The position numbers and the translations under genes were made by a program. From the NCBI RefSeq assembly GCF_014205255.1, contig NZ_JACHNE010000001.1, positions 7,750,001 through 7,814,000 of the forward strand: DNA of 64,000 nucleotides, written 5' to 3'. Below are positions 15,660 through 24,163 of the stretch, piece by piece. The DNA comes from Streptomyces caelestis. GTDB lineage: Bacteria; Actinomycetota; Actinomycetes; Streptomycetales; Streptomycetaceae. Numbering within the stretch: the first letter of the stretch is position 1; each line of letters starts with the position of its first letter. Under the pieces are notes generated by a model. The model worked only from the letters and a program-made list of their open reading frames with translations, had not been told where the DNA came from and made no database searches.

Positions 15660-16412
15660 TTACGCTCCGGCCCGGGCGTGCCCGTTCTGCCAGGCCCAGG
15701 CCGCGATCTCGACCCGGTTCCGGGCGGCCAGCTTGAGCTGGACGCTGGACAGGTGCGTCTTGACCGTGGAGAGGGAGACGTACAGTTCGGCCGCGATCTC
15801 GGCGTTGGTCCGGCCGAGGGCGACCAGACGGACCACGTCCAGCTCGCGCTCGGTCAGCGGCTCCCGGGGCGGAGCCGAGGGGGCCGGGGAGGGGGCCCGG
15901 GGCTTCGGCCGTGGTGCGGTGTCGGCGGCCGTCGCCGCGGTGACGTGCTTGAGCAGCCGGACCGTGACCGACGGGGAGACCAGCGAGTCGCCCGCGGCGG
16001 CGGCCCGGACGGCCTCCGCGAGGAGCGTCGGACCGGAGTCCTTGAGCAGGAAGCCGCAGGCGCCGCCGCGCAGCGCGCCGTACACGTACTCGTCGAGGTC
16101 GAAGGTGGTGACGACGACGACCCGCATGGGGTCGGCGACGTCCGGCCCGGCCAGCAGCCGGGTCGCCTCCAGCCCGTCCAGCTTCGGCATCCGGATGTCC
16201 AGCAGGCACACGTCCGGCCGCTCGCGGCGGGCCAGCGCCACGGCCTCCTCGCCGTCACGGGCCTCGGCGACCACGGTGATGTCCGGCTGGGCGTCGAGGA
16301 AGAACCGGAATCCGGTGCGGATCATGTCCTGGTCGTCCGCGATGAGCACCCGGATGGGAGCGCCGCGGCGGGCGGCGGCGCCGGGCTCGCCGTGTGGGAC
16401 GGGGGTCGTCAT
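15660..16412 (-). CDS. Two-component response regulator, NarL/LuxR type
   Basis: A 250-residue response regulator. The receiver domain (about 19-135) has acidic residues at IADDQD and the phosphoacceptor Asp72 in VCLLDIRMPKLDG. A Pro/Ala-rich linker and a LuxR-type helix-turn-helix (about 185-240; LTERELDVVRLVALGRTNAEIA) follow. ATG 16412 is chosen because upstream residues are unconserved. It is divergent from the histidine kinase gene across 184 bases, which is less usual than a kinase-regulator operon. Confidence 0.93.
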   Translation of the reverse strand: MTTPVPHGEPGAAARRGAPIRVLIADDQDMIRTGFRFFLDAQPDITVVAEARDGEEAVALARRERPDVCLLDIRMPKLDGLEATRLLAGPDVADPMRVVVVTTFDLDEYVYGALRGGACGFLLKDSGPTLLAEAVRAAAAGDSLVSPSVTVRLLKHVTAATAADTAPRPKPRAPSPAPSAPPREPLTERELDVVRLVALGRTNAEIAAELYVSLSTVKTHLSSVQLKLAARNRVEIAAWAWQNGHARAGA

Positions 16413-16596
16413 GGGGTGATCATGCCTCAGGGCTGGACAGGACTGGACAGGGCTGGGAGCGTCAGCGTATGTGAAGTGGCTCGGCCCTCGCCCACGGACC
16501 CGGGCGCGTGCCTCCGCCGAAAGGCCAGGTCCAGGCGCCGGTCCCTCGGCCGTTCGGCCGATCCCGCCGCCCGGGGCCTCGCATACCGTGAGCCGC

Positions 16597-17844
16597 ATGA
16601 GATCCACCTCTCCCCGCGGCTGCGTGCGGGGCTTCGGCGTCGGCTTCCTGCTGGCGGCCTCGGTCTACGACCTGCTCGTCGCCGACGCCGTCGACAACGC
16701 CGTCTGGGCGCCGGTGACCGTGCTGCTCGTCGGGTTCACCGCCGTGCTGTGGCCGGTCGGCCGGAGGCCGCGGTGGCTCACCCCGCAGCTGCGCACGGCC
16801 GTACCCGCCGTGGTCTCCGCGCTTCTCACGGCGGCCGTGCTGCTGACCGACCGCGCGCACATGCCGTTCGGGCCGGGCGAGGTGGTGATCCTGCTGAGCC
16901 TGCTGTTCGTCGCCGTACGCCACTGCCCGTGGCCGTGGGCCCTGGTGTGCGCGGTGCTCGACGCGGCCGCCCTGCTTCTGCTGCCGGTGCGGTACTTCCG
17001 GTCGTTGCAGGAGGAGGTGCTGGCGTACGCCCTGGTGGGCCTGGTCCTGGTCGGGCTGACCGCCGGGCTCGCCGCGTACCTGCGCTCCCTGGACTACCGG
17101 CGCACCGTCGCAGTCGGCGAGACACGCCGCGCCGAGCGCGTCGCCATCGCCGCCGACCTGCACGACTTCGTCGCGCACCACGTCACCGGGATCCTCGTGC
17201 AGACCCAGATGGCCCGCATGATGGCGGCCCGGCAGCCGCAGGACCTGGACCCCGTCCTGGCCGGCATCGAGCGCGCCGCGACCGAGGCGCTGGCCTCCAT
17301 GCGGCGCACGGTGGGCGTGCTGCGCGACACCGGCCCGGAGGCCGCCGACCGCCGTCCCGTCGGCGACCTGGCCGCCGTCACTGACCTGGTCGAAGGCTTC
17401 GCGACCCCGGCGCAGAGGACCGTCCTGCACCGGGACCCGGGCGTCTGCGACGACCTGCCGTACGAGATGCAGGCCGCCGCCTTCCGGGTCGTGCAGGAGG
17501 CGCTGACCAACGTACGGCGCCACGCGGGCGACGCCACGCAGGTCACCGTCCGTCTGGCCTGCCCCGGTGACCGGCTGGAGGTCACGGTGACGGACGACGG
17601 CCACGGCGGCACGCAGCTCCCGGAGGCCGCCCACGGCGGCGGTTTCGGCCTCGTCGGCCTGACGGAACGGGTGACCGCGCTGGGCGGCGCATTGCACGCG
17701 GGACCTCGCGGGGGTGTGGACGGGGCAGCGGGCTGGCAGGTGCGGGCGGTGTTCCCGGCCGGGAAGCAGTGGCGTCCGGGCTCCCGTGCGCTGTTCAATG
17801 AGACTGCACACGCCGCCTGGGAAGTGAAGCCGCCCGCCGACTGA
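16597..17844 (+). CDS. Two-component sensor histidine kinase, NarL/DesK type
   Basis: A 415-residue kinase. About five or six membrane segments fill residues 8-160. The HisKA_3 dimerisation helix has the phosphoacceptor His189 in DLHDFVAHHVTG, and the HATPase domain has ALTNVRRHAGDA as N box and DDGHGG plus GFGLVGLTERV as G boxes. It probably phosphorylates the divergently encoded regulator at 15660. The ATG at 16597 opens the membrane domain; a GTG at 16588 is possible. The stimulus is unknown and there is no extracellular sensor domain of size. Confidence 0.92.
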   Translation: MRSTSPRGCVRGFGVGFLLAASVYDLLVADAVDNAVWAPVTVLLVGFTAVLWPVGRRPRWLTPQLRTAVPAVVSALLTAAVLLTDRAHMPFGPGEVVILLSLLFVAVRHCPWPWALVCAVLDAAALLLLPVRYFRSLQEEVLAYALVGLVLVGLTAGLAAYLRSLDYRRTVAVGETRRAERVAIAADLHDFVAHHVTGILVQTQMARMMAARQPQDLDPVLAGIERAATEALASMRRTVGVLRDTGPEAADRRPVGDLAAVTDLVEGFATPAQRTVLHRDPGVCDDLPYEMQAAAFRVVQEALTNVRRHAGDATQVTVRLACPGDRLEVTVTDDGHGGTQLPEAAHGGGFGLVGLTERVTALGGALHAGPRGGVDGAAGWQVRAVFPAGKQWRPGSRALFNETAHAAWEVKPPAD

Positions 17845-17880
17845 GGATCGATGCTGCACGCCACCCGAGAGGAGCCGCCC

Positions 17881-18519
17881 GTGTCCCCCGCCGTCGTGCC
17901 GCCCGTCGGGGCGCGTATCCGGCAGGCGCGTCTGGAGCGTGGGATGAGCCTGCGTGCGCTCGCGCGGGAAGTCGGTGTGTCGGCGAGCCTCGTGTCGCAG
18001 ATCGAGACCGGCAAGAGCCAGCCGTCCGTCAGTACCCTCTATGCGATCACGACCGTCCTGGGCATATCCGTCGAGTCCCTCTTCGACGCCCGGGCCTCCT
18101 CGCCGATGGCCGGCGTACACCCGCCCGGCACCGTCCTGCATGCCCTCGCCGCCTTCGCCGCCGACCCGGAGCGGCGGATCGGCCCGCTGGCCGGCGCGGG
18201 TGAGCGCGAGACCCTGGAGCTGGACTCCGGCGTCGTATGGGAGCGCCTCGGCCGGGTGCCGGGCGGGGACGTCGACTTCCTGCTGGTGACCTACCGGCCC
18301 GGCGGCTCCTCGTCCGGCTCCGGCGGCCTGATGCGGCACGCCGGCACCGAGTACGGCTATCTGACCTCCGGCGAACTGATCCTCACCCTCGGTTTCGACG
18401 AGTACACCGTGCGCCCGGGCGACGCCGTCAGCTTCGAGTCGACGACCCCCCACCGTTACCGCAACGATGGAGAGGTACCGGCTGTGGGTGTCTGGTTCGT
18501 GTCCGGCGATGGTCAGTGA
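17881..18519 (+). CDS. XRE family regulator with cupin domain
   Basis: A 212-residue regulator. The N-terminal helix-turn-helix (about 10-65; LRALAREVGVSASLVSQIETGKSQPSVSTLYAI) is followed by a cupin ligand-sensing domain (about 100-208; MRHAGTEYGYLTSGEL, then VRPGDAVSFESTTPHRYRN). GTG 17881 has AGAGGAG just upstream; ATG 17851 is in frame but poorly placed. It heads the catabolic operon 17881-24849 and is presumably its local regulator, with the cupin sensing a pathway metabolite. Direct repeats at its 3' end may be its binding site. Confidence 0.9.
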   Translation: MSPAVVPPVGARIRQARLERGMSLRALAREVGVSASLVSQIETGKSQPSVSTLYAITTVLGISVESLFDARASSPMAGVHPPGTVLHALAAFAADPERRIGPLAGAGERETLELDSGVVWERLGRVPGGDVDFLLVTYRPGGSSSGSGGLMRHAGTEYGYLTSGELILTLGFDEYTVRPGDAVSFESTTPHRYRNDGEVPAVGVWFVSGDGQ

Positions 18520-18536
18520 CACGTGTTCAGTGACAC
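18514..18536. promoter_or_regulatory. Direct repeat CAGTGACAC x2 before the M24 gene
   Basis: CAGTGACAC occurs at 18514-18522 and 18528-18536, 14 bases apart start to start. It overlaps the stop of the XRE-cupin gene and lies 50 bases upstream of the M24 start. It is a candidate operator for that regulator at an internal promoter of the operon. Confidence 0.4.
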
Positions 18537-18585
18537 TTGACACCCGTAGGACCCGGGCGTTCACTCCGAAGTGGGGGTGGTCGCC

Positions 18586-19923
18586 ATGGCGATCCGCACA
18601 TATGGACCCAACGCCGTCGACTGGGAAGAGCGCATCGACCTCGACCGGCTGCGCGGACAGCGGCTGGCCCGGCTGCACGAGTCCCTGAACCGCTCCGCGC
18701 TGGGCGCGGTGCTCAGCTTCGACTTCGCCAACATCCGCTACATGACCGCCACGCACATCGGCACCTGGGCGATGGACAAGCTGATCCGCTTCGCCCTGCT
18801 GGTGCGCGACGGCGCACCGGTCGTCTGGGACTTCGGCTCCGCCGCCCGCCACCACCAGCTGTACAACCCGTGGCTCGACTACAGCGACGGCAAGGGCGGC
18901 CCGCCCACGGGCGCCCGCGCCGGCATCTCCACCCTGCGCGGCGCCTTCCACCCGGACGCGGGCATCGCCGAGGACGTGGCCGCCAAGATCGCCGCCGAGC
19001 TGCGCGACCACGGGCTGGCGAACGAACCGCTCGGCGTCGACGTCGCCGAGATGCCCGTCCTCGCCGCCCTGCGCGCCGAGGGCATCGACGTCGTGGACGG
19101 ACAGCAGGTCTTCCTGGAGGCCCGCCGGATCAAGACCGGCGACGAGATCGCCCTGCTCACCCAGGCCTGCGCCATGGTCGACGCGGCCTACGAGGAGCTG
19201 TACGGCCATCTGCGCCCGGGTGTGCGCGAGAACGAGTGCGTCGGCGTCGTGGCCAAGGTCCTGTACGACCTCGGCAGCGAGTACGTCGAGGGCGTCAACG
19301 CCATCTCGGGCGAGCGGTGTTCACCGCATCCGCACGTCTACAGCGACCGCCTGATCCGCCCCGGCGACCCGGCCTTCTTCGACATCCTGCACAGCCACCT
19401 CGGCTACCGCACCTGCTACTACCGCACGTTCGCCGTGGGCAGCGCCTCCCGGGCGCAACGGGACGCCTATGCGCGCTGCCGTGCGTACATGGACCAGGCG
19501 ATCGCGCTCGTCCGGCCCGGTGCGACCACCGCCGACATCGTGCGGGTGTGGCCGCGTGCGGAGGAGTTCGGCTTCGCCGACGAGACCGCCGCCTTCGCCC
19601 TCCAGTACGGCCATGGCGTCGGCCTGTCGATCTGGGAGAAGCCGATCTTCAGCCGCCTGGTCTCCCTCGATTACCCCGAAGTCCTGGAAGAGGGCATGGT
19701 GTTCGCCCTGGAGACCTACTGGCCGGCCGCCGACGGCTGGTCCGCCGCCCGGATCGAGGAGGAGCTCGTCGTCACCGCCGACGGCTGCGAGGTCATCACC
19801 AAGTTCCCGGCCGAGGAACTGCTGGTGGCCGGGCGCAAGTACTGGACGGTGGGCGGTGAGCTGAACACCCGCCGGGAGGCGCAGTCCCATCTCAACACCT
19901 CTCGTGGCGACGGGGTGAGCTGA
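18586..19923 (+). CDS. M24-fold metalloenzyme with altered metal site
   Basis: A 445-residue protein of the M24 (aminopeptidase P/creatinase) fold: an N-terminal creatinase-like domain (about 20-190), then the pita-bread catalytic domain. The usual five metal ligands are D, D, H, E, E. Here Asp266 (FFDIL), His343 (YGHGVGLS), Glu376 (VFALETYW) and Glu391 (ARIEEEL) are present, but the second Asp, eleven residues after the first, is Cys277 (YRTCYYRTF). A normal prolidase is therefore doubtful. Related M24-fold enzymes act as lyases or amidinohydrolases. ATG 18586 is chosen; GTG 18571 is possible. It is coupled to the E1 alpha gene by a TGATG overlap. Confidence 0.88.
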   Translation: MAIRTYGPNAVDWEERIDLDRLRGQRLARLHESLNRSALGAVLSFDFANIRYMTATHIGTWAMDKLIRFALLVRDGAPVVWDFGSAARHHQLYNPWLDYSDGKGGPPTGARAGISTLRGAFHPDAGIAEDVAAKIAAELRDHGLANEPLGVDVAEMPVLAALRAEGIDVVDGQQVFLEARRIKTGDEIALLTQACAMVDAAYEELYGHLRPGVRENECVGVVAKVLYDLGSEYVEGVNAISGERCSPHPHVYSDRLIRPGDPAFFDILHSHLGYRTCYYRTFAVGSASRAQRDAYARCRAYMDQAIALVRPGATTADIVRVWPRAEEFGFADETAAFALQYGHGVGLSIWEKPIFSRLVSLDYPEVLEEGMVFALETYWPAADGWSAARIEEELVVTADGCEVITKFPAEELLVAGRKYWTVGGELNTRREAQSHLNTSRGDGVS

Positions 19924-20900
19924 TGGACACCGCCGGACTCCTCGCTTGCTACGAGCGGATGGCCCTCATCCGCCGTACGGAGAAGGCCGCCCACGACCTG
20001 TTCCTCCAGGGCCTGGTGAAGGGCACCACGCATCTCGCCGCCGGGCAGGAGGCGATCGCCGTGGGCGCGAGCGCGGCCCTGCGCCCGGACGACTATGTGT
20101 TCGCCACCTATAGGGGCCACCACCATGCCCTCGCCCGGGGCGCCACCCCCGAGGAGTGCCTCGCCGAGCTGATGAGCCGGGCGACCGGGCTGTGCAAGGC
20201 CAAGGGCGGCTCCATGCACCTGACCAAGGCGGCCACCGGCATGCTCGGCTCGTACGCCATCGTCGGTTCCCATCTGCCGATGGCGGTCGGCGCGGCCTGG
20301 TCGGCCCGGCTGCGCGGCACGGACCAGCTCGCGGTCGCCTTCTTCGGTGACGGCGCGACCAACATCGGCGCCTTCCACGAGTCGCTCAACCTGGCCGCCG
20401 TGTGGAAACTGCCGGTGCTGTTCGTGTGCGAGAACAACCAGTACATGGAGTACACGCCGATCGCCGACGTCACGGCGGTGGCCCGGCCCGCCGCCGACCG
20501 GGCGCCCGCCCACGGCATCCCGGGCGAGGTCGTCGACGGCAACGACGTCGTGGCCGTCGAGGAGGCGGTGGCGCGGATCGCGGAGCGGGCCCGGGCCGGG
20601 GACGGGCCCGCTGTGCTGGAGGCCGAGACCTACCGGCACTTCGGGCACAGCCGCGCCGACCCGGCGGCCTACCGCCCGGCCGAGGAGGTCGAACGGTGGC
20701 TGAAGCACGACCCGCTGGACCTCGCACGGGGACGGCTCGCCGAGCTGGGGGTCGGGGCGGAGGTGGTCGCGGAGGCCGACGAGCGGGCCCGGGCCGTCGT
20801 GGAGCGGGCCGTGGAGGCGGCGAAGGCCGGGCCACCGCCCGATCCGCGGGAGGCTCTGACCGACGTGTGGGCGGACGGAGGTGCCGCATGGCGGACGTGA
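19923..20900 (+). CDS. Thiamine diphosphate-dependent dehydrogenase E1, alpha subunit
   Basis: A 325-residue alpha subunit of the 2-oxoacid/acetoin dehydrogenase E1 family. YRGHHHALARG, KGGSMHL and the ThDP motif FFGDGATNIGAFHE (about 139-152) are in place, and YRHFGHSRADP is the phosphorylation-loop-like region. With E1 beta it should decarboxylate or cleave a 2-oxoacid or diketone using ThDP. There is no E2 or E3 gene in the operon, so the acyl carrier must come from elsewhere or the electron acceptor differs. Length is closest to AcoA-type proteins. It overlaps E1 beta by 13 bases. Confidence 0.92.
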   Translation: MDTAGLLACYERMALIRRTEKAAHDLFLQGLVKGTTHLAAGQEAIAVGASAALRPDDYVFATYRGHHHALARGATPEECLAELMSRATGLCKAKGGSMHLTKAATGMLGSYAIVGSHLPMAVGAAWSARLRGTDQLAVAFFGDGATNIGAFHESLNLAAVWKLPVLFVCENNQYMEYTPIADVTAVARPAADRAPAHGIPGEVVDGNDVVAVEEAVARIAERARAGDGPAVLEAETYRHFGHSRADPAAYRPAEEVERWLKHDPLDLARGRLAELGVGAEVVAEADERARAVVERAVEAAKAGPPPDPREALTDVWADGGAAWRT

Positions 20901-21868
20901 TCACCTACCGGGAGGCGGTCGCCGAGGGCATCGCGCGCGAGATGCGCCGGGACACGACGGTCGTGTGCCTCGGCGAGGACATCGCCGCGGCCGGCGGCGT
21001 GTTCAAGACGACCGTGGGTCTGCTCAAGGAGTTCGGGCCCGAGCGGGTGTGGGACACGCCCATATCCGAACAGGCCATCGTGGGTGCGGCGATGGGCGCC
21101 GCGATGACCGGGATGCGGCCCGTCGCGGAGATCATGTTCTCCGACTTCCTGGCCTGCTGCTGGGACTACCTCGCCAACGAGATCCCCAAGGTCCGCTACA
21201 TGACCGGCGGCCAGGTGACGGTGCCCCTCGTCGTGCGCACCGCCAACGGCGGCGGGCTGGGCTTCGGCGCCCAGCACTCCCAGGCCACCGAGAACTGGGC
21301 GCTGACCGTCCCCGGCCTGAAGATCGCGGCTCCGGCCACACCCGCCGACGTCGTCGGCATGATGGCGGCGGCGATCCGCAGCGACGACCCCGTGGTCTTC
21401 TTCGAGCACAAGGCCCTCCTGGCCACCAAGGGGGCACCGCCGCCGCCCGGTCACGTCGTCGAGCTGGGCCGGGCCGCCGTCGTACGCGAGGGCGCCGACG
21501 TCACACTCGTCGCGCTCGCCTCCACCGTGCCCTTGGCGCTGAAGGCCGCCGACGTGCTGTCGGGGGAGGGGATCGAGGCGGAGGTGGTCGACCTGCGCTG
21601 CCTGGTCCCGCTGGATGCCGCGACCGTCCTCGGCTCACTGCGCGGGACCTCGCGGCTCGTCACCGTCGAGGAGAACCCGTACCAGGGCGGCTGGGGCGCC
21701 ACCGTCGTCTCGATCGTCGCCGACGAGGGCTTCGGCCTGCTCGACGCGCCCGTGCGGCGGGTGGCGGGGGAGTGCGTCCCGCTGCCGTTCGCGGACGCGC
21801 TGGAGGAACAGGTCATCCCCACCGTCGACAAAGTCGTCACGGCGGTCCGCGGACTCGCCGCGTATTGA
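20888..21868 (+). CDS. Thiamine diphosphate-dependent dehydrogenase E1, beta subunit
   Basis: A 326-residue transketolase-like beta subunit. VCLGEDIAAAGGVFKTT supplies the conserved Glu region, DTPISEQAIVGAA is the catalytic Glu block, and ALASTVPLALKAADVL with VDLRCLVPLDAATV forms the C-terminal domain. It pairs with the gene just upstream. Acetoin, 2-oxobutyrate-like or novel diketone substrates are all possible; the neighbours (M24, amidohydrolase, bicupin) argue for a nitrogen-containing precursor. Confidence 0.92.
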   Translation: MADVITYREAVAEGIAREMRRDTTVVCLGEDIAAAGGVFKTTVGLLKEFGPERVWDTPISEQAIVGAAMGAAMTGMRPVAEIMFSDFLACCWDYLANEIPKVRYMTGGQVTVPLVVRTANGGGLGFGAQHSQATENWALTVPGLKIAAPATPADVVGMMAAAIRSDDPVVFFEHKALLATKGAPPPPGHVVELGRAAVVREGADVTLVALASTVPLALKAADVLSGEGIEAEVVDLRCLVPLDAATVLGSLRGTSRLVTVEENPYQGGWGATVVSIVADEGFGLLDAPVRRVAGECVPLPFADALEEQVIPTVDKVVTAVRGLAAY

Positions 21869-21914
21869 GCTGCCCACCCACCCACGCACCGAAGACCCCA
21901 TGGGAGGAAGCGCG

Positions 21915-23285
21915 ATGACCACAAGAACACTTCTGCGCAATGGTCACGTGATCTCGATGGACCCCGCCGTCGGGGATCTGGCCCAGGGGGACGTCCTCGT
22001 CGAGGACGGCGGGATCGTGGCCGTGCGGCCCGAGATCAGCGCCGATGCCGAGGTGCTCGACATGACCGGCCGCATCGTGATCCCCGGCTTCGTCGACACC
22101 CACCGCCACACCTGGGAGGCGCCGATCCGGGGCGTCGCCCCCGACGCCACCCTCGACGACTACTTCGTCGACATCCTCGACACCTTCGCACCCCTGTACA
22201 CCCCGGAGGACGTCTACGCGGCCAACCTCGCGGGCGCGCTGGAATGTCTCAACGCCGGTATCACCACGCTCGTCGACTGGTCGCACATCAACAACACCCC
22301 GGACCATCCGGACGCCGCGATCCAGGGCCTGGCCGAATCCGGCATCCGGGCGCAGTACGCGTACGGCAGCGCCAACACCTCCCTCGCCGACTACTGGTTC
22401 GAAAGCAAGATCGCGATACCGGCCGACGACGTCCGGCGGGTCCGCGCCCGGCACTTCGCGTCCGACGACGGTCTGCTGACCATGGCCCTCGCCACGCGCG
22501 GACCCGGCTTCTGCGTCAACGACGTCGTCGCCGCCGAGTGGGCCCTCGCCCGCGAACTCGGCATCCCGATCACCGTGCACGTGGCCATGGGACGGCTGGC
22601 CGGCCGCTTCGGCATGGTCAAGCAGCTCCACGGCCTGGGGCTCCTCGGCCCGGACACCACCTACGTCCACTGCTGCTACCTCAGCGAGGAGGAGTGGCGG
22701 ATGGTCGCCGACAGCGGCGGCACGGTGTCCGTCGCACCGCAGGTGGAGCTCCAGATGGGGCACGGCTGGCCGCCCGTCATGCAGGCGATCGAGCACCGAC
22801 TGCGGCCGTCGCTCAGCGTCGACGTCGTCACCACCGTGCCCGGCGACATGTTCACCCAGATCCGCGCGGCCTTCGGCGCCGAACGCGCCCGCGTCAACGC
22901 CGACTGCTGGCAGGCCAACATGCCCGTGCCCAGCACCATGCTGACAGCACGTCAGATGCTGGAGATCGCCACCGTCAACGGCGCCCATGTCGCGGGCCTG
23001 GAGGACCGCACCGGCTCCCTGACCCCCGGCAAGCGCGCCGACATCGTCGCGATCGACGCCACCGCGCTGAACGTCGCGCCCGTGCACGACGCGGCGGCCG
23101 CGGTGACCCTGTGCGCGGACGTGTCCAACGTGGACACCGTCCTCGTCGACGGCGTGCTCCACAAGCGCGACGGCAAGCTGCTCACCGACACCGGGCGCGC
23201 GCTGCGGCTCGTCTCCGAGGCCCGCGACCGTCTCCTCGCGGCGAAGGAGATGAAGGCGCCGAAGGGGGAGAAGGCCACGGCATGA
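21915..23285 (+). CDS. Amidohydrolase family protein (AtzA/SsnA-like)
   Basis: A 456-residue metal-dependent hydrolase of the cytosine deaminase/chlorohydrolase branch. It carries His63 and His65 in DTHRHTWE, then VHVAMG, YVHCCYLSEEE, and SVDVVTTVPGD with the metal Asp; PGKRADIVAIDATAL closes the composite beta domain. Members deaminate or dechlorinate ring or guanidino compounds. The ATG at 21915 follows GGGAGGAAG. Its stop overlaps the next start (ATGA). The HTW in place of the common HTH is seen in a sub-branch with untested substrates. Confidence 0.9.
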   Translation: MTTRTLLRNGHVISMDPAVGDLAQGDVLVEDGGIVAVRPEISADAEVLDMTGRIVIPGFVDTHRHTWEAPIRGVAPDATLDDYFVDILDTFAPLYTPEDVYAANLAGALECLNAGITTLVDWSHINNTPDHPDAAIQGLAESGIRAQYAYGSANTSLADYWFESKIAIPADDVRRVRARHFASDDGLLTMALATRGPGFCVNDVVAAEWALARELGIPITVHVAMGRLAGRFGMVKQLHGLGLLGPDTTYVHCCYLSEEEWRMVADSGGTVSVAPQVELQMGHGWPPVMQAIEHRLRPSLSVDVVTTVPGDMFTQIRAAFGAERARVNADCWQANMPVPSTMLTARQMLEIATVNGAHVAGLEDRTGSLTPGKRADIVAIDATALNVAPVHDAAAAVTLCADVSNVDTVLVDGVLHKRDGKLLTDTGRALRLVSEARDRLLAAKEMKAPKGEKATA

Positions 23286-24163
23286 CGAATCATCTGGTGC
23301 GCCGCGCGGCCGATCCGCCCGAGCCGCCGTACGACGCCCTGGGCTACCGGCGGCGGACGCTGGTCGGCGAGGACGACGGCAGTGTGCACACCGGCTTCGG
23401 CCTGTGCGCACTGCGACCGGACGGCCGTGTGCCCGCGCATGTGCAGTCGTACGAGGAGAGCTTCCACGTCCTCGGCGGGGCCGTGGTCCTCGACGTGCCC
23501 GAGGGCTCGTACCTGCTGGAGGAGGGGGACTACGGCCTGCTGCCGATCGGCGTCCCGCACGCCTGGCGCGGCGCCGGGGACACCGGCGGACGCTGGGCGT
23601 ACATGCTCGCCCCCGTGCCACGGGCCCGCTACGGGCACGACACCCAGACGGTGCCGGACCTGCCCGCTCGCGACCCCGTCCGGGTCGACGTCCGTGACCC
23701 GCGCACCCGCTCCTTCGGCCATGTCGAGCCCGGCCAGATGGACCCCGGCAGGCAGTCCCAGGACCTGCTGGCCGTCACGGCGAGCATGCGCACCGCGCTG
23801 CTGGTGTACAGCGGCATCACCGTCAAGATGATGGTCGACAGCGACCTGGGCGCGGTCGGCTCGACGATGTTCATGGTGCAGTACGCGTCCGACGGCGTCA
23901 TCGGCACCCATGACCACCCCTTCGAGGAGACGTATCTGATCCTGGAGGGCGTGGCCGAGACCACCCTGGACGGCGAGCGGTACCGGCTGGAGCCCGGGGA
24001 CCTCGCGTGGGCGGGCACCGGCTGTGTGCATGGGTTCGTGAACGCTGGGCAGGGGCCCCTGCGTTGGCTGGAGACGCAGGCGCCGCAGCCACCGGCTCGG
24101 CACTCGTACCGGTTCACCAGGGACTGGGACTATCTGCGCCAGGTGCTTGAGGAGGGGTCATGA
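23282..24163 (+). CDS. Double-cupin protein (ureidoglycine aminohydrolase-like)
   Basis: A 293-residue bicupin. The N-terminal barrel (about 25-125) has HVQSYEESFHVLGG and YGLLPIGVPHAW. The C-terminal barrel (about 170-280) has HDHPFEETYLILEG and LAWAGTGCVHGF. The layout and motifs resemble (S)-ureidoglycine aminohydrolase, a manganese enzyme of ureide breakdown, but no allantoin genes are nearby. It may release ammonia from a related aminated intermediate. ATG 23282 overlaps the amidohydrolase stop, and its own stop overlaps the SDR start, so the three proteins are probably made in step. Confidence 0.86.
   Translation: MTNHLVRRAADPPEPPYDALGYRRRTLVGEDDGSVHTGFGLCALRPDGRVPAHVQSYEESFHVLGGAVVLDVPEGSYLLEEGDYGLLPIGVPHAWRGAGDTGGRWAYMLAPVPRARYGHDTQTVPDLPARDPVRVDVRDPRTRSFGHVEPGQMDPGRQSQDLLAVTASMRTALLVYSGITVKMMVDSDLGAVGSTMFMVQYASDGVIGTHDHPFEETYLILEGVAETTLDGERYRLEPGDLAWAGTGCVHGFVNAGQGPLRWLETQAPQPPARHSYRFTRDWDYLRQVLEEGS

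Noticed and set aside
16462..19209. A 915-codon open frame on the minus strand
   Set aside because: It is antisense to the histidine kinase, XRE-cupin and M24 genes, which have clear domains; the composition is low-complexity Gly/Arg/Gln/Val.
23282..24163. Bicupin as part of an allantoin pathway
   Set aside because: The motif likeness to ureidoglycine aminohydrolase is real, but no allantoinase, allantoate amidohydrolase or ureidoglycolate gene is nearby, so that pathway is not claimed.
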